Counted from the first letter of the stretch, positions 22,678 to 33,037 are shown. The stretch is 50,841 nt of DNA from Ophiothrix spiculata (GCA_000969725.1 JXSR01S060802.1); one strand, 5' to 3'. Program-made: numbers and translations. The notes: a model not told the origin generated them from the letters alone.

Positions 22678-23370
22678 CAGGGAATAGGTAATAGTTGTAT
22701 CACGAGTGGCCGTGAGGCCACGAGTGGTACAAATTACTTGTACACGATGTCTGATGATACATGGCTACATGTGTACCACTGTAGACAATATAGTACCACT
22801 GTAGACAACCTGTCTCTAACTTGACAGGACAACAAAAAACAGACCATGATAACATTACTACAACCCTTTTGTGGTTTCCTTATCAAACATTTCCCATTCA
22901 GGTTTCGGTGTTACTAAAACTGTTTATCTACCCTAATGTCTTACCAGAGAGGTGGGGCACTCATATTGATGTACCCCGGGTGATGTACACATGAATGAAT
23001 GTAGGTTTACAAAATATCTCTTAAACAAGGTTTATCTTACCAAGAAGAAATACCCCTAAACAAGGAAATACGTACACTTTTACTCAAACTTTTACCCCTT
23101 AAACTTTAATTATTTTCCAGGTTTTTGAAAAACATCCCTTCTTTTGGAATTGTTTTATTTTTGTTTTTTGAAAAACACCCCTTTTTGTTAAAATTTGGTA
23201 TTTTTAGACTCTTAAACACATGCAGTCCTTGGACTCCTTGGAGAGGTGTTAATTGACTACTGTCTGGAGTTGTACATCAGGTGTCTGCAGTGGTACATGG
23301 GATTTAGAAAGCGAGTCATTCATTCAATTATATCTCATAAACTAGTATCAGGAGTGTACAAAAAGATTTG
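22678..23370. mobile_element. 693-bp insertion with 7-bp target duplication
   Basis: Comparison with copy 1 shows an uninterrupted ATCTTAAGTATGTCC there. Here TCTTAAG occurs at 22671-22677 and again at 23371-23377, with 693 bp between. The insert has no matching terminal inverted repeats and no coding frame. It contains a small palindrome around CGAGTGGCCGTGAGGCCACG and two GTACCACTGTAGACAA repeats. CTTAAG contains TTAA, so a TTAA-targeting element is also conceivable. Confidence 0.7.
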
Positions 23371-24347
23371 TCTTAAGTATGTCCTTGACTAGTTGTACTA
23401 CAAATTAACGCTCAATGATTTATTATAAACAAGTGGGTCAACCGCAGCTTATTTTCTTGTAATAAAACGGGTGGATGTTTTGTAACATTCCCAATAGGAT
23501 TCCATGGGATTAAATCAAAACGGACTAGTAAATTGTTACACCAAAATAAGCATCTGTTGATATGCAGTTTAAAGAACACCATTTTTGGTAATATAAGAGT
23601 ACTGGTTAAAAATATAGATATATTACGAGGCTATTTAATAGATATTAAGGAGTAGGCTGGGACTACACAGTTCTGTAACATAACATTTGCAGTGGGGTTT
23701 GATTTTTTTTTCCTTTTTTGTGGAAACCTTTTATTTTATAAATGAGGAATCATTAAATAAATCAACTTTATATATTGAATTGGAATGTTGTCCAATATAC
23801 ATGAAATATATTTGCCAAACTCACTGTGTGCATTAACAAACAACATGGCGCTGTTCAACGTAAGTGTACGCAAAGCTATTTAAGTCAGCCCTAGGGAATG
23901 GTATGAATAATTAATTATACCACGCCCATTAACCTTTGTAACCAAAGAAATGAAGAATCCTGTTTTAAAAATAGGAAAATTATTTTTAAATTTATTCATA
24001 AAACAAAAATACAGGTTAAGTATTATTTTATGGGAAGATTTTGTCTAAGGGTAAAATTTTGCATTTAATAGAACAAAAACTTCATGACCTGAGCTCCGGG
24101 CTAAAACATTTGAAAGATTGTACTATATATTATCTTACAACTTTGTGTGACATATACTTCTCTGGTATATAGTGGTTTTGTAAAGGTATGATACTCATGG
24201 TTGAAAATCATTTTTAAATTTTATGATTCCAAGGTCATTGTCTTTTTCTTTGGATAAATTATTCGCAAATGCACCTAAATCAAAAAGATTGAGACGTAAA
24301 TTTCATGAAAATAATTTTAAGTAATTCTAGAATATATCGGTCAATTT

Positions 24348-24415
24348 ATATTTGCTTCAGAGTGAATAAGACACTACTGAATTTAGATACGAAAGAAGGA
24401 CGCGGTAAAATTTCA
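24348..24415 (+). promoter_or_regulatory. U1 upstream promoter block (PSE region), copy 2
   Basis: Counterpart of 8317-8384 at exactly the same distance from the RNA start (-82 to -15). The conservation stands out against diverged flanks, which marks it as the functional promoter. TTCTAGAAT a little further upstream is also shared by both copies. Confidence 0.75.
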
Positions 24416-24429
24416 GACTTAAAATTAGC

Positions 24430-24593
24430 ATACTTACCTGGCGCAGGGGTAGCTTTGATCATGAAGGAAGCTCCCCCAGGGCGAGGCCTTTCCATTGCAC
24501 TTCGGTTGGGCTGACCCCTGCGATTCCCCCAAACGTGGGGAACTCGGGCGTATAATTTATGGTAGTGGGGGACTGCGTTCGCGCTATCCCCTG
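24430..24593 (+). ncRNA. U1: U1 spliceosomal snRNA, copy 2
   Basis: A 164-nt intact U1: 5' ATACTTACCTGG, the U1-70K loop GATCATGAAG, the U1A loop ATTGCAC, stem-loop III, a canonical Sm site AATTTATGG, and stem-loop IV ending CCCCTG. It is identical to copy 1 except for G at 24562. With a consensus Sm site, a conserved promoter block and a 3' box, this looks like a fully functional gene. It base-pairs with 5' splice sites in the nucleus as the core of U1 snRNP. Confidence 0.98.
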
Positions 24594-24603
24594 ATAAATA
24601 ATT

Positions 24604-24612
24604 AAAGATAGA
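24604..24612 (+). terminator. snRNA 3' box, copy 2
   Basis: AAAGATAGA starts 11 bases past the RNA end, as in copy 1, matching AAARNNAGA. Confidence 0.8.
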
Positions 24613-24757
24613 AACCAGATTAAGATAACACCTTACGTCAGATATTGCCCAGACTTTCCAGTCCACAATGTTATATTCTGTGGCAAGTTTTTGAAGTGAT
24701 CCAAGACTTGCACACCGATGGCAGAATACTGGTTTGTAATGATGTATTTCGACTGAT

Positions 24758-25284
24758 GTCACATACATTTCATCTTTATTATTTTAAACGATTTATACAG
24801 CCCGCCACCGCAGCAGTGTGGTTCGGCTCAATACGCCTCGCTGATTGGCTATAAAAATACAGGCCAATCTACATCCGGGAGTTTTTCGCTTAACGCTATG
24901 TAAAACCAATTGGCCAAATGCTATACGATTGGTTGAGGTTTGGCGTATTTTAGAAAAAGTAGAAAAATCAACAGATCAAAAAACTTGTTTCATCCGATAG
25001 CATAGACTTCAAGCTTTAATGTGAAGTAATTTGTGAACGCATTCGACCAACATGAGATGTTGCATGGCTGAGTAAAAAGCTGACTTTCCTAAAACTTGTA
25101 TTATCGGAAACATTGATACCAACCTTTATGGGGTAAAACACAACTGTTTTTGAGAAAAATACGCCGAAGCTGCGACAGGTTTTTCACGCTTTACGATTCA
25201 GACCCGGTTTACAAATGGCAGCTATTTATTATAACCTCCAAAATCTTCACTTAGAAACTCACAAAGGAGTAGCTGCCATATGTA
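24758..25284. other. non-coding; isolated CCAAT/TATA-like sites
   Basis: Mostly featureless, but 24838-24930 holds GATTGGCTATAAAAATACAG and further CCAAT/ATTGG pentamers (CAGGCCAATC, ACCAATTGGCC, CGATTGGTTG). This resembles a TATA plus CCAAT promoter, yet no coding start follows within a few hundred bases, so I do not assign it. Confidence 0.3.
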
Positions 25285-25314
25285 GTATAGAATTGTACTC
25301 GATTTTTACCAGGG
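25285..25314. mobile_element. remnant end of MITE family A
   Basis: GTATAGAATTGTACTCGATT and TTTACCAGGG match the right terminus of the family A elements at 17529 and 26808. The rest of the element is missing, and an exon-like stretch begins right after it. Confidence 0.6.
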
Positions 25315-25329
25315 AGAGCACGAGTACTG

Positions 25330-25485
25330 ATGATTGATTCTTCCGATAGACCATGGTTCAAGCTTGCAGATTTCAACAGCAGAATCTATACTTCCAACCC
25401 AACTTTACGAGCCCTTTTTGGATGCCTTCCAGAGTATCAGATTGGTTGTCGGATGGTGAAGCGGTGGATGGAAGTACATGTTTGA
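25330..25485 (+). pseudogene. orphan exon or gene fragment, unidentified
   Basis: A 51-codon stretch starting at ATG 25330 reads MIDSSDRPWFKLADFNSRI, continues with NPTLRALFGCLPEYQIGCRM, and ends VKRWMEVHV before a stop. The composition (W, C, D/R balance, amphipathic spacing) is that of real protein rather than AT-rich noise. An acceptor-like TTTTTACCAG precedes it at 25304-25313, and GAA|GTACAT could be a donor. No partner exon was found. It directly abuts a MITE end, so it may be a captured gene fragment. I do not recognise the family. Confidence 0.35.
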
Positions 25486-25622
25486 AGGGAATTATTTGCT
25501 ATGCGTTTTTATGCACACACTGCATTTTGACTTTGTGAGGCAGAGGTGGGCCATTGATTAGACCATGGGGACATCATGATATAGGCCTACAGCCTATATA
25601 TACGCCATAGTTCTTGATAACA

Positions 25623-25907
25623 CCCTGGTCACATAAACCGCAAGAAGCCGCAACCCCGCAACGATGCAACGCCGGTATGACACTGGTGAATGATTGCGAT
25701 GCCTGGTCGGACACCGGCGGTTATAAAAAATAACTGAAGACATCGTATACAAACCGCAAGGTTTTAACTCAAGTTATTGCGGCATGCTTCCGGCGTCTCA
25801 ACAGCTCACGGACACCGTCCGGACACCGACCGGAGTCCGATCGGCGTCTGCTGAATTGACGCCGTAAACACATCGTATAACCTCGTCGCAATGTTATGTG
25901 ACCAGGG
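25623..25907. mobile_element. MITE family B (CCCTGGTCACATAA ends), copy 1
   Basis: 285 bp with perfect 14-bp inverted ends, CCCTGGTCACATAA and TTATGTGACCAGGG. The interior is CpG- and GC-rich, with CCGGT/ACCGG-type words (GACACCGGCGG, CGGACACCGTCCGGACACCG), unlike the AT-rich surroundings. A second copy lies at 37828-38092. Confidence 0.85.
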
Positions 25908-26807
25908 TATAACTGAAGCTGATTTCTAGTTATTATGTCAAATGTCCTATTTTATACTTTTTTAGATTTGTATGTTAAATGTATACTTTTCTAGTTATCG
26001 GACAAAGAATTGGTATCATGTTTGTTTAAAATGGGTTTTGAAGAAGCCATATACCGCCAGGGACCATTCCATGTTCACCACAACCCTGTATTTTTGTAAA
26101 TTGAGGGACGTTGAAGGGTCATTTTGTACTTTGTTTCCAAGCATTTTCTTGGCGCAGTCAAGCATGACCAAGACATTCAATCACCTGCTTATCACTCTAA
26201 TACAGGTTAACATTCCATATGACCACGATGGGTCATGTGACTTTGACCAAGATGGGGTCAAATAAAATTTGACCTAAAAATCACGTTTTTGACCCATTTG
26301 TGTTGTTGCCCCCTTACTAGTACATGAGAAAATTGATCACATTCGTAGTTCCTTTTCACACCCAACAAGATTACCTATCAAATCTGACCAAATGGAACAT
26401 AAGTTTCTAGATATTTTCCCTCATGAATTGACCTTTATATAAAAAAGTGGTATAAATACTTTTATTCCAATTTTATGAGCAACCGTTTACTTTGTCAAAC
26501 TCTCTCAACCATAATCTTGCCCTGGATGAGATTGAAGGTAAGTCCTTTTAAAGTTTTGCAATGTTGATGTAAAAATGTAATTTTCCAATTTTTACAAATC
26601 AGTTTATATAAATAAAAAATGATACCCTTATCGGAAAAAGGGTTTTAGCTACATGATACGAATATGACATATTTCTGCAAAAATAAATGGTTTTCCCCTT
26701 CCTTCAGGAAAACCCAGTCTTCATACTTGATGAGTAAAAAGTAAAACAAAACGCAATTACTTGATGTTGAACAAATAATAAGAATCCATTTCTAGGTACT
26801 GTGGCAA
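25908..26807. other. non-coding, nothing firm
   Basis: No gene recognised. An antisense open stretch near 26015-26175 has mildly protein-like composition but no supporting signals. Confidence 0.35.
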
Positions 26808-26999
26808 CCCTGGAAAACATCGAGTACAATTCTAGTACAACATTCCTGAGATGCACATTTGGAACAAAATTATAGTACAGTTTTAGTACAATTATATTAC
26901 AAATTTGTGTACTATAAATGTACTCAAATTGCACTTAAATGATGTTCCAAATGTGCACCTTAGGAATGTTGTACTATTTTTGTACTCGATTTTTACTAC
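26808..26999. mobile_element. foldback MITE, family A, second copy
   Basis: Palindromic ~190 bp. The left arm is GAGTACAATTCTAGTACAAC then CACATTTGGAACAAAATT. The right arm is ATGATGTTCCAAATGTGCAC then GTACTATTTTTGTACTCGAT. It has the same terminal words as 17529-17706. Confidence 0.8.
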
Positions 27000-27001
27000 G
27001 G

Positions 27002-27117
27002 AATCTACACGGAGCGCAGATCCAGATATATGCGCATTTCTGAGATCCGCATCTCCTTAGACCGTTTACACGGCTTACGGAGATGCGCATGCATCTGGAT
27101 TTGCACTCCCGTGTAGA
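27002..27117. mobile_element. small foldback element
   Basis: About 116 bp. AATCTACACGGAGCGCAGAT at the left is mirrored by ATCTGGATTTGCACTCCCGT and GTAGATT at the right. It lies two bases after one MITE and about fifteen before the next. Confidence 0.7.
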
Positions 27118-27131
27118 TTGCCCCAACTCTC

Positions 27132-27984
27132 TACATACTGAGAGCCAAAAGGAGTCAAGGTAACTCTCTAAAGGAAGTCTAGCAAATTGACTCTATGTCA
27201 GTATTGATTCCATTCGGGGAGTCTAGTCACTTCTATCATGACTCTCCAAAGGAGTCAAAAAGAATTTAGATGACTCCGAAAAAAGAGTTGAGGTGACTCC
27301 TACTTAGGAGTCAGCTCGACTCTTTTTCTAGAGTCCAGCATCAATGACTCTCATGGGGACTCACGTTGACTCTCATGAGAGTCGTCGTGGCTCCTCATGA
27401 GAGTCAACGTGACTCCTCGTGAGAGTCAACGTGACTACTCATGAGAGTCATGGATGCTGGACTCTATGTTCATAAAATTTAGGAAATTGAATTATTTTCT
27501 TAAAAGGGGATTTAAATTAAAGGTGACAGAATTTGCAACAAAATGGTGGTTCAACCAACTTTCTAGGTTAAGTAGTTTTAAAGTTAGAGCAAAAAGAAGA
27601 TTTTGCAAAATTGCCAAAAACCGTATGATCAGATTTTACAATGGTAAGTCTGCAGAATTCAGCAGATTTCTTAAGTGTGTAAGTCTATGGGGAAAATGTT
27701 TTATTTCAAAATTTATCCCTTAATCCTGTTACTAAATGAAATGAATACAGGGTTGTGTTTGGAAATGACCAATAAACAACATCTATTCAACTAGAAATCA
27801 TGAAAGCGACGCTCATTTAAGCTAAATTTTGCATTGTTTTCTATTGGAAAATGAGCAGTGGCCACTTGTGATGTCACAAGTGGGCAAACATTTTTATAAA
27901 TGAAGAGCACCATCTCTTGACGTGTGCTTGACCGGACCTATCCCTTTTAAGAGTCACTTGACTCCCTTTTGGCTTTCAGTGTAG
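27132..27984. mobile_element. inverted-repeat element rich in GAGTC/GACTC
   Basis: Ends match in inverse: TACTGAGAGCCAAAAGGAGT near 27136 and ACTCCCTTTTGGCTTTCAGT near 27961. The left half (27240-27470) is a dense array of GACTC and GAGTC words with several short hairpins, such as GACTCTCATGAGAGTC. The right part is AT-rich with no believable coding sequence. Confidence 0.7.
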
Positions 27985-28477
27985 TTGCTCTCTAAAATTA
28001 ATTTAAAAAGAGCAAAAGGGAGTTTACTTTACTTAGACTAGAGAAATCCTGAAATTTCACGATGAAATTGAAAAGATTAAAAACGGGTGGAAGTGAATAC
28101 CAATCTAAAAGGGTTGTCCTGTTTCAATTTTTAAGGCTACTGTTCTTCGAGAATATAGTTGCGGAGTATTTCATGTTCGCTGCAAGATTTTACCCTCTCA
28201 TACATAACAATTTTTGGCACACATGAAGAGTAGCCCTGACTTTTATTTGATTTCACTCAAAGTATATTCTTTTAAAAAATGACGATAAGATCATATTTTT
28301 AAAGCATTTAGGCCTATATTACATTTTTGTATTCCATTTCATATTTATATTTTTTCATAGCAAGAAGAAGTAGGGGAAAAACTATGAAACATCAAGAAAG
28401 ACATCATCTTGTCTTGTCTAACACGATAAGCCTATAGGTTTATATTTTGTAATCTGTTACAAATAAAGCAAACTTGC

Positions 28478-28749
28478 CTTGAAGCATCATCTAGGTCGTC
28501 GTCGGCATCGCTTGGACTGGTAACGGAGGAGGTGGCGGTGCTGGAGGAGGTATGTCCGGATTTGTCGGACCGGCGAGTTCTTGGCTTCTGTCAGGAAGCA
28601 CGAATTACCACCTGATCTATTATCCGTATAACACGGAAATTATGCTTTACCATGCCACTCACTTTGTATGTTCTGTTTATGCCCACGGTATCACAACAAC
28701 AACGCGTTTTGAAACACACGCAGATTCGGATTTCGGTTTGTGACGTCAT
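28478..28749 (-). CDS. possible two-exon 5' gene fragment in a CpG-rich region
   Basis: A phase-consistent but weak model. Exon 28663-28749 starts at an ATG within TGACGTCA (MTSQTEIRICVCFKTRCCCD and onward) and ends AAA|GTGAGT. After a 75-nt intron, exon 28478-28587 follows the acceptor TTCCTGACAG and reads KPRTRRSDKSGHTSSSTATS, then SVTSPSDADDDLDDAS. It ends at AAG|GCAAGT, the consensus of a GC-AG donor. The surroundings (28490-28860) are rich in CpG, unlike neighbouring sequence, as in a promoter region. No downstream exon was identified and I recognise no family. The second exon is the more convincing one. Confidence 0.3.
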
Positions 28750-30971
28750 TTTACGCGGAAGCGGGGGGCGGGGGCGTCCTGGTGGCGATTTGGGATTTTT
28801 TCGCTCGTTGGCGAACCAACGAGCGGTATTAGAGACGACGTAAACGGAGTCTTCGTCAAATGTAATTTAATTAATGTTCATTCATTGTGGCCGATAAAGT
28901 GACGAATGACTTTTCAGAATGGTTGTTAAATATGTGCTTCGCCGTGGCATTATTGTGTAGAATTGTTGTACTAAAAATGCATATATTTGACGTAAATTTC
29001 AAAAGAAAATAAGAATCTTCTGATTTTGCACAGCATAGCCGAGAAATATCTGAGACTGTAAATGAGTCTATAAAGACTCTATATACAGAATTACCTGTGA
29101 TTGGCCACATCGAGAAAAATGCCACTCAATCCTCCAATGAAAAAAAATGACTATTCGTTGTTTAATAAGAGCTTACCAAACCGCTCCATTAAACGATATG
29201 TGATTGGTCAAACATCGTTGTTATAACAACCTGTGTTGTCGCACAAACTGGTCACTGATCTGGGCGCGAATTTGCGTGTAAATGCGCGCTTGGTTTCTAA
29301 GCAAAAGAGTTGCGCCACAGACTTAGAAAAGATAAAGGACTAGAACTGAGTCGCCAATGATGAAAGAGTCACCCGACTCGTCACAATTGTTTGGAAAATT
29401 ATCATAAATATGCTAATTTATCACATGTTCATTCAAAATATTTTCATCAGTTTTATCTTGTCTCACCACTCATACTAATTTTCGTAACTTATTTGGCTTG
29501 ATTTTACTAAAACGACGACGTTATATTACACACCAACTACCGTTGACACACTATCGACAAGATGGAATTTAACTGAATAAATGGGCCTATACTAAAAATT
29601 GTTAAGGAAGGAAAGCACGTTACTCAATTTTACGGTTTGCAAGTTTATTTTGTACCATAACTTTTTAACAAAGTGCTTAAAGTTAATAAAAGTAAACATT
29701 TTCAGAAAGGAATTGTCACAAGGAACATGATCGTGAGTGCTGATTTTTGACTAAAAACCACATTTTTTGGCCATTTGGGCTTCCAACCAAGCGTAAAATA
29801 ATATTTATAATATAATATATTATATTTAAAAATGACTTCAGAATGGTAATTTTTATTTAAAATGCCCATTCAGATGATGCGTCATTTCTATTTTTGAGGA
29901 TTTCGACAATTTTTTTTTTAATTTCATGTCAAATAAGGTCAAAATTACCAAAAATGGAAAAAAGTGAACGCTCTCTATGATATCTACGATCAACCTCACT
30001 TGCGCCAACGAGCGCAGTTTTTAAGAAGACATTGTTTCACTTGTTTTTAACGATTTTTGAAAATGTCAACTGAATTTTGTTTTATCATTGCCCAAGTCAT
30101 GTACGAAAAAAAACATTGCGTTCTGGTGTGTCTTTTGTTTTTGATTCTTTTTCTTTTTTTTTCTCTCTCTTTTTTACAATGATTACAATACTCTAAATAT
30201 TGTTTTTCAAGAATAATCAATATATTGCTTTTATCTAAAAAAAAACAATGATTTTTCATCTGCCAAAATTTTCTGAATTAAAAAAAAAACACAAAGCGGA
30301 AAAATAAGTCTCAATCAACATGAAAATGCTTCAAAATATCTCTCGATTATTATAGGTGCTTTCAAAATTTATTTAAAGTTAGAGCATAATGAATTCACAC
30401 ACTAGGTCTGCCTAATGCTTCGTAAGTTATCACATTAGAAAATAAAGGTTTTAGTTTATTGTCTTATACGAAAGCAAGGTAGCTAAGGCGTGTTGCTTTT
30501 GCTTTCGATCGTGTAAACAAAAAATAATTGTTACAGATTGCAAACTCTCGAGACGGAATTATCTATACACTAATTGACTCCAGTGAATAGAATCAGTAAT
30601 GGGTTAGCAAAACTTGTTTTCAAAAGCTAACGAAATACATTGTTATGCATTTACAAAACATTTGAACTAGTTCCTGAATTCTTTTACAATAGCTTTGTAT
30701 ATAAGAGTTATGGGCTTTCCCGAACTGATCTACATGTAGACCATTGACATGATTGAGAAGGTCATTAACTGGTCATATATTTTTTTTAATTTCACACAAA
30801 CACATTGGTAAAACCATGCCAATTTGTATTCAACATATTGTAACTCTTATACGCAAGGGCACCATGGAAGAATGGGACTACAAATACTTGTAGTCCCAGA
30901 TGGAAGAGGATTTTCAAAAATGTTGACGTAAATTTGAACTACGTCAAAATCACCTGATTGGTCGGCTCATT
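28750..30971. other. non-coding, nothing recognised
   Basis: GC-rich at first (28750-28860), then AT-rich with long A and T runs. A perfect hairpin GGGACTACAA/TTGTAGTCCC lies at 30876-30899. No gene recognised. Confidence 0.4.
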
Positions 30972-30985
30972 GTTGCCATGGCAAC
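30972..30985. promoter_or_regulatory. RFX X-box-like palindrome 1
   Basis: GTTGCCATGGCAAC is a perfect 14-bp palindrome and an ideal RFX-factor X-box. An ATTGG (CCAAT box) lies about 15 bases upstream (CTGATTGGTCGG). Confidence 0.5.
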
Positions 30986-31126
30986 CTTATAAACGATTTG
31001 CTTTTATGATACCCTGCGTACTTTCATCCTCTCCTCCCCCCAAGTTTGTTGATAGTAGTAATAGTAGCATTTTTGGTTTTGTAGTTATAATCGTTTAAAA
31101 TTTCGGCCAATCAGAGGCTGTACGTG

Positions 31127-31140
31127 ATTACCATGGCAAC
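31127..31140. promoter_or_regulatory. RFX X-box-like site 2
   Basis: ATTACCATGGCAAC differs from site 1 at two positions and again follows a CCAAT box (GGCCAATCAGAGG) at a similar distance. X-box plus CCAAT pairs drive cilia and some other genes in animals, but no gene start is visible nearby. Confidence 0.45.
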
Positions 31141-31173
31141 CGTGTCGAAAGTTTGCGCTTTTTCCGGGCTATA

Positions 31174-31400
31174 CACTCTCAGAACAAAAGGTTCAACTTG
31201 GAACCTTGTTGTCCTCTATATGGAACCATGAAGAATTTAGGGGTTCTTAAAAATTGAAGATCCTAAAAAGGTTCATTACAGAACCTAAAAAGGTGCTAAG
31301 CGGCTATTTTGGAACTCATTTAGGTTCCTTAAAGACCCATATAGAGTTCCATATAGAGGACAAGTTTAGAACCCCTTTAGCACCATTTTTTCAGAGAGTG
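31174..31400. mobile_element. foldback MITE with CACTCTC ends and ATA duplication
   Basis: 227 bp, from CACTCTCAGAAC to CAGAGAGTG, flanked on both sides by ATA. The arms mirror one another through GTCCTCTATATGGAAC (left) and GTTCCATATAGAGGAC (right), and AGGGGTTCT versus AGAACCCCT. Confidence 0.8.
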
Positions 31401-31403
31401 ATA

Positions 31404-32568
31404 GGGGAGGGTGGGGTGAGTTGCCCCCCCCCCTGTTCAAACGCCCCTGGATTGGAGAGGTTAAGGTCTAGAAAATTTTCCTGTTAACACAAGATAGATA
31501 TGTACCCTAGCTATGTTTTACGTAAATACTAAAACTCTGCGGCTTATCGTATTTAAATAATTAAAAAAATAAAATTACGTCAAAGGGGCGAGTTGGCCCA
31601 CCCAGTGGGGTGAGTTGGCCCTATTTACAAAAAAAACAGACACACTCATTTTACCGTGAAACGTTTCATGCATATAAGTTTATTTTATGTGATGCAGGAG
31701 AGTGTGATGCATAAAAATATTTCCTTTAAGGATGAGTTACCCTAATAAATTCAAACAAGGTCGATCTTTTAAAAAGATACGATGTAGCCTGCTGTGTTAT
31801 CTACAGTTTTTAAGAAAATTAAACATTAGAATATAGAAAGATGAATGTCTTGCGATTGATTTATGTAGTTGATTGACAAATCGATGCTTTGAATGGAACA
31901 ACGGCTTTAAAATTAACGCAATCGTATTGTTAAAAATTGTTTAAACGGATATTTTGCTCCAAAAATACTGGTATGTTTGAAGTTCAAAATGCTTAACTTG
32001 CTGTAAACATGCAATATTATGCAATGTAGGCCTACATATCCTATCAGTTCCATTGAAGACCCTTTGCGTCTTATTTTACGTATATATCTATTTTTTAGAA
32101 TTGAAATCGTGTTAAAACGTAATAAATATAATTGTGAAAGAGTCCGAGTAAGTTAGCACCCCATCTTGGGTAAGTTCGCCACAGGGCCAACTCACCCCGT
32201 GTAGTAGGGGGCCAACTCGCCCCGTAGTCCCAGTTTTGACTTAGCCTATAAAGGGGGTTTGATTCCATGACATGTAGGACAAGTATCATGTACCTTGTAA
32301 TCAATAATAATAACTTGAACCAGCGAAGTTATATCTTGACACTAGTACAAAATTACGTTTGCTAAAAAAGTTTACTTAGGTAACTCAAAAACTCGTTTTA
32401 CTGATAACTCACACAAAGAGATGAGCTGGGATTTGTAAATGTTATGGTAAATTTGATGCATTATATATATGACCAAAAATCACCAGTGACATAATTCTCC
32501 CTAGGTCACGTGAGCAGAAACACGTGGTGGGCCAACTCACCCCGAGGGCCAACTCACCCCACCTTCCC
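31404..32568. mobile_element. 1.16-kb inverted-repeat element with GGGGTGAGTTGGCCC motifs
   Basis: Ends are GGGGAGGGTGGGGTGAGTTG at the left and CAACTCACCCCACCTTCCC at the right, flanked by TA on both sides. The same motif (GGGGCGAGTTGGCCC, GGGCCAACTCACCCC and variants) recurs near both ends: 31587-31622 in one orientation, and 32186-32225 and 32529-32560 in the other. No transposase is encoded, so it is a non-autonomous element of an uncertain TA-inserting family. Confidence 0.75.
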
Positions 32569-33037
32569 TACTATTGATGACACAAACCGGTCAAGTTACT
32601 CGGTCGGTCATTATTTAGGAACATTTAGTAAATTGTTTTTGAAATCCGGAGCTGAAAACCTGCAGACTCAACCCCTTCGGTTACATCTCTCCTGGTATGA
32701 CCAATTCTTGACTAATGATCAGCGTCGGAATTGGCTTGAAATGGCGTCACTTGCAAAAATTGCAAACATTGACCAAGTGTACAAATGTTAGGGATAGCTA
32801 CAGTCCGTGTAATAGGAGTCACAGTATCCTGATCTGTCCGGGTTGTACAGCAACCACCAACATTCATGTACGAGAAAAGTGGCTTAGTTTATTCTTGTAT
32901 GCATAGAAAATCGGCATAGACCGTCGTTTCGACGATGCTCATGAATATTCATGAATTTGAGACACACATTTAAAAAGGCCCATACACTCATCCAAATAGA
33001 TCATAATTCAAAACAATTTTGCACCATAGACTTTGTA
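32569..33037. other. non-coding, nothing recognised
   Basis: No exon or repeat family identified. ATG-rich palindromic ATGAATATTCATGAA occurs at 32939-32955. Confidence 0.4.

Larger units (their letters stand above)
22560..24757. repeat. U1-containing duplicated unit, copy 2 (interrupted)
   Basis: Second copy of the unit at 7228-8725, in the same orientation, carrying the U1 gene at 24430. Homology runs from about 22560 to 22677, is broken by an insertion to 23370, and continues to about 24757 (AATGTATTTCGACTGATGT in copy 1 and ATGATGTATTTCGACTGATG here). Confidence 0.85.

Noticed and set aside
24838..24930. TATA plus CCAAT promoter
   Set aside because: Motifs present, but no transcript or coding start follows; such short words are common in this sequence.
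26012..26180. Antisense open stretch with some protein-like character (VMLDCAKKMLGNK)
   Set aside because: No splice signals and no recognised family; the stretch is short. Recorded only as a possible relic.
27454..27723. 89-codon K/F/R-rich plus-strand frame
   Set aside because: Lies inside an inverted-repeat element, AT-driven composition, no motif.
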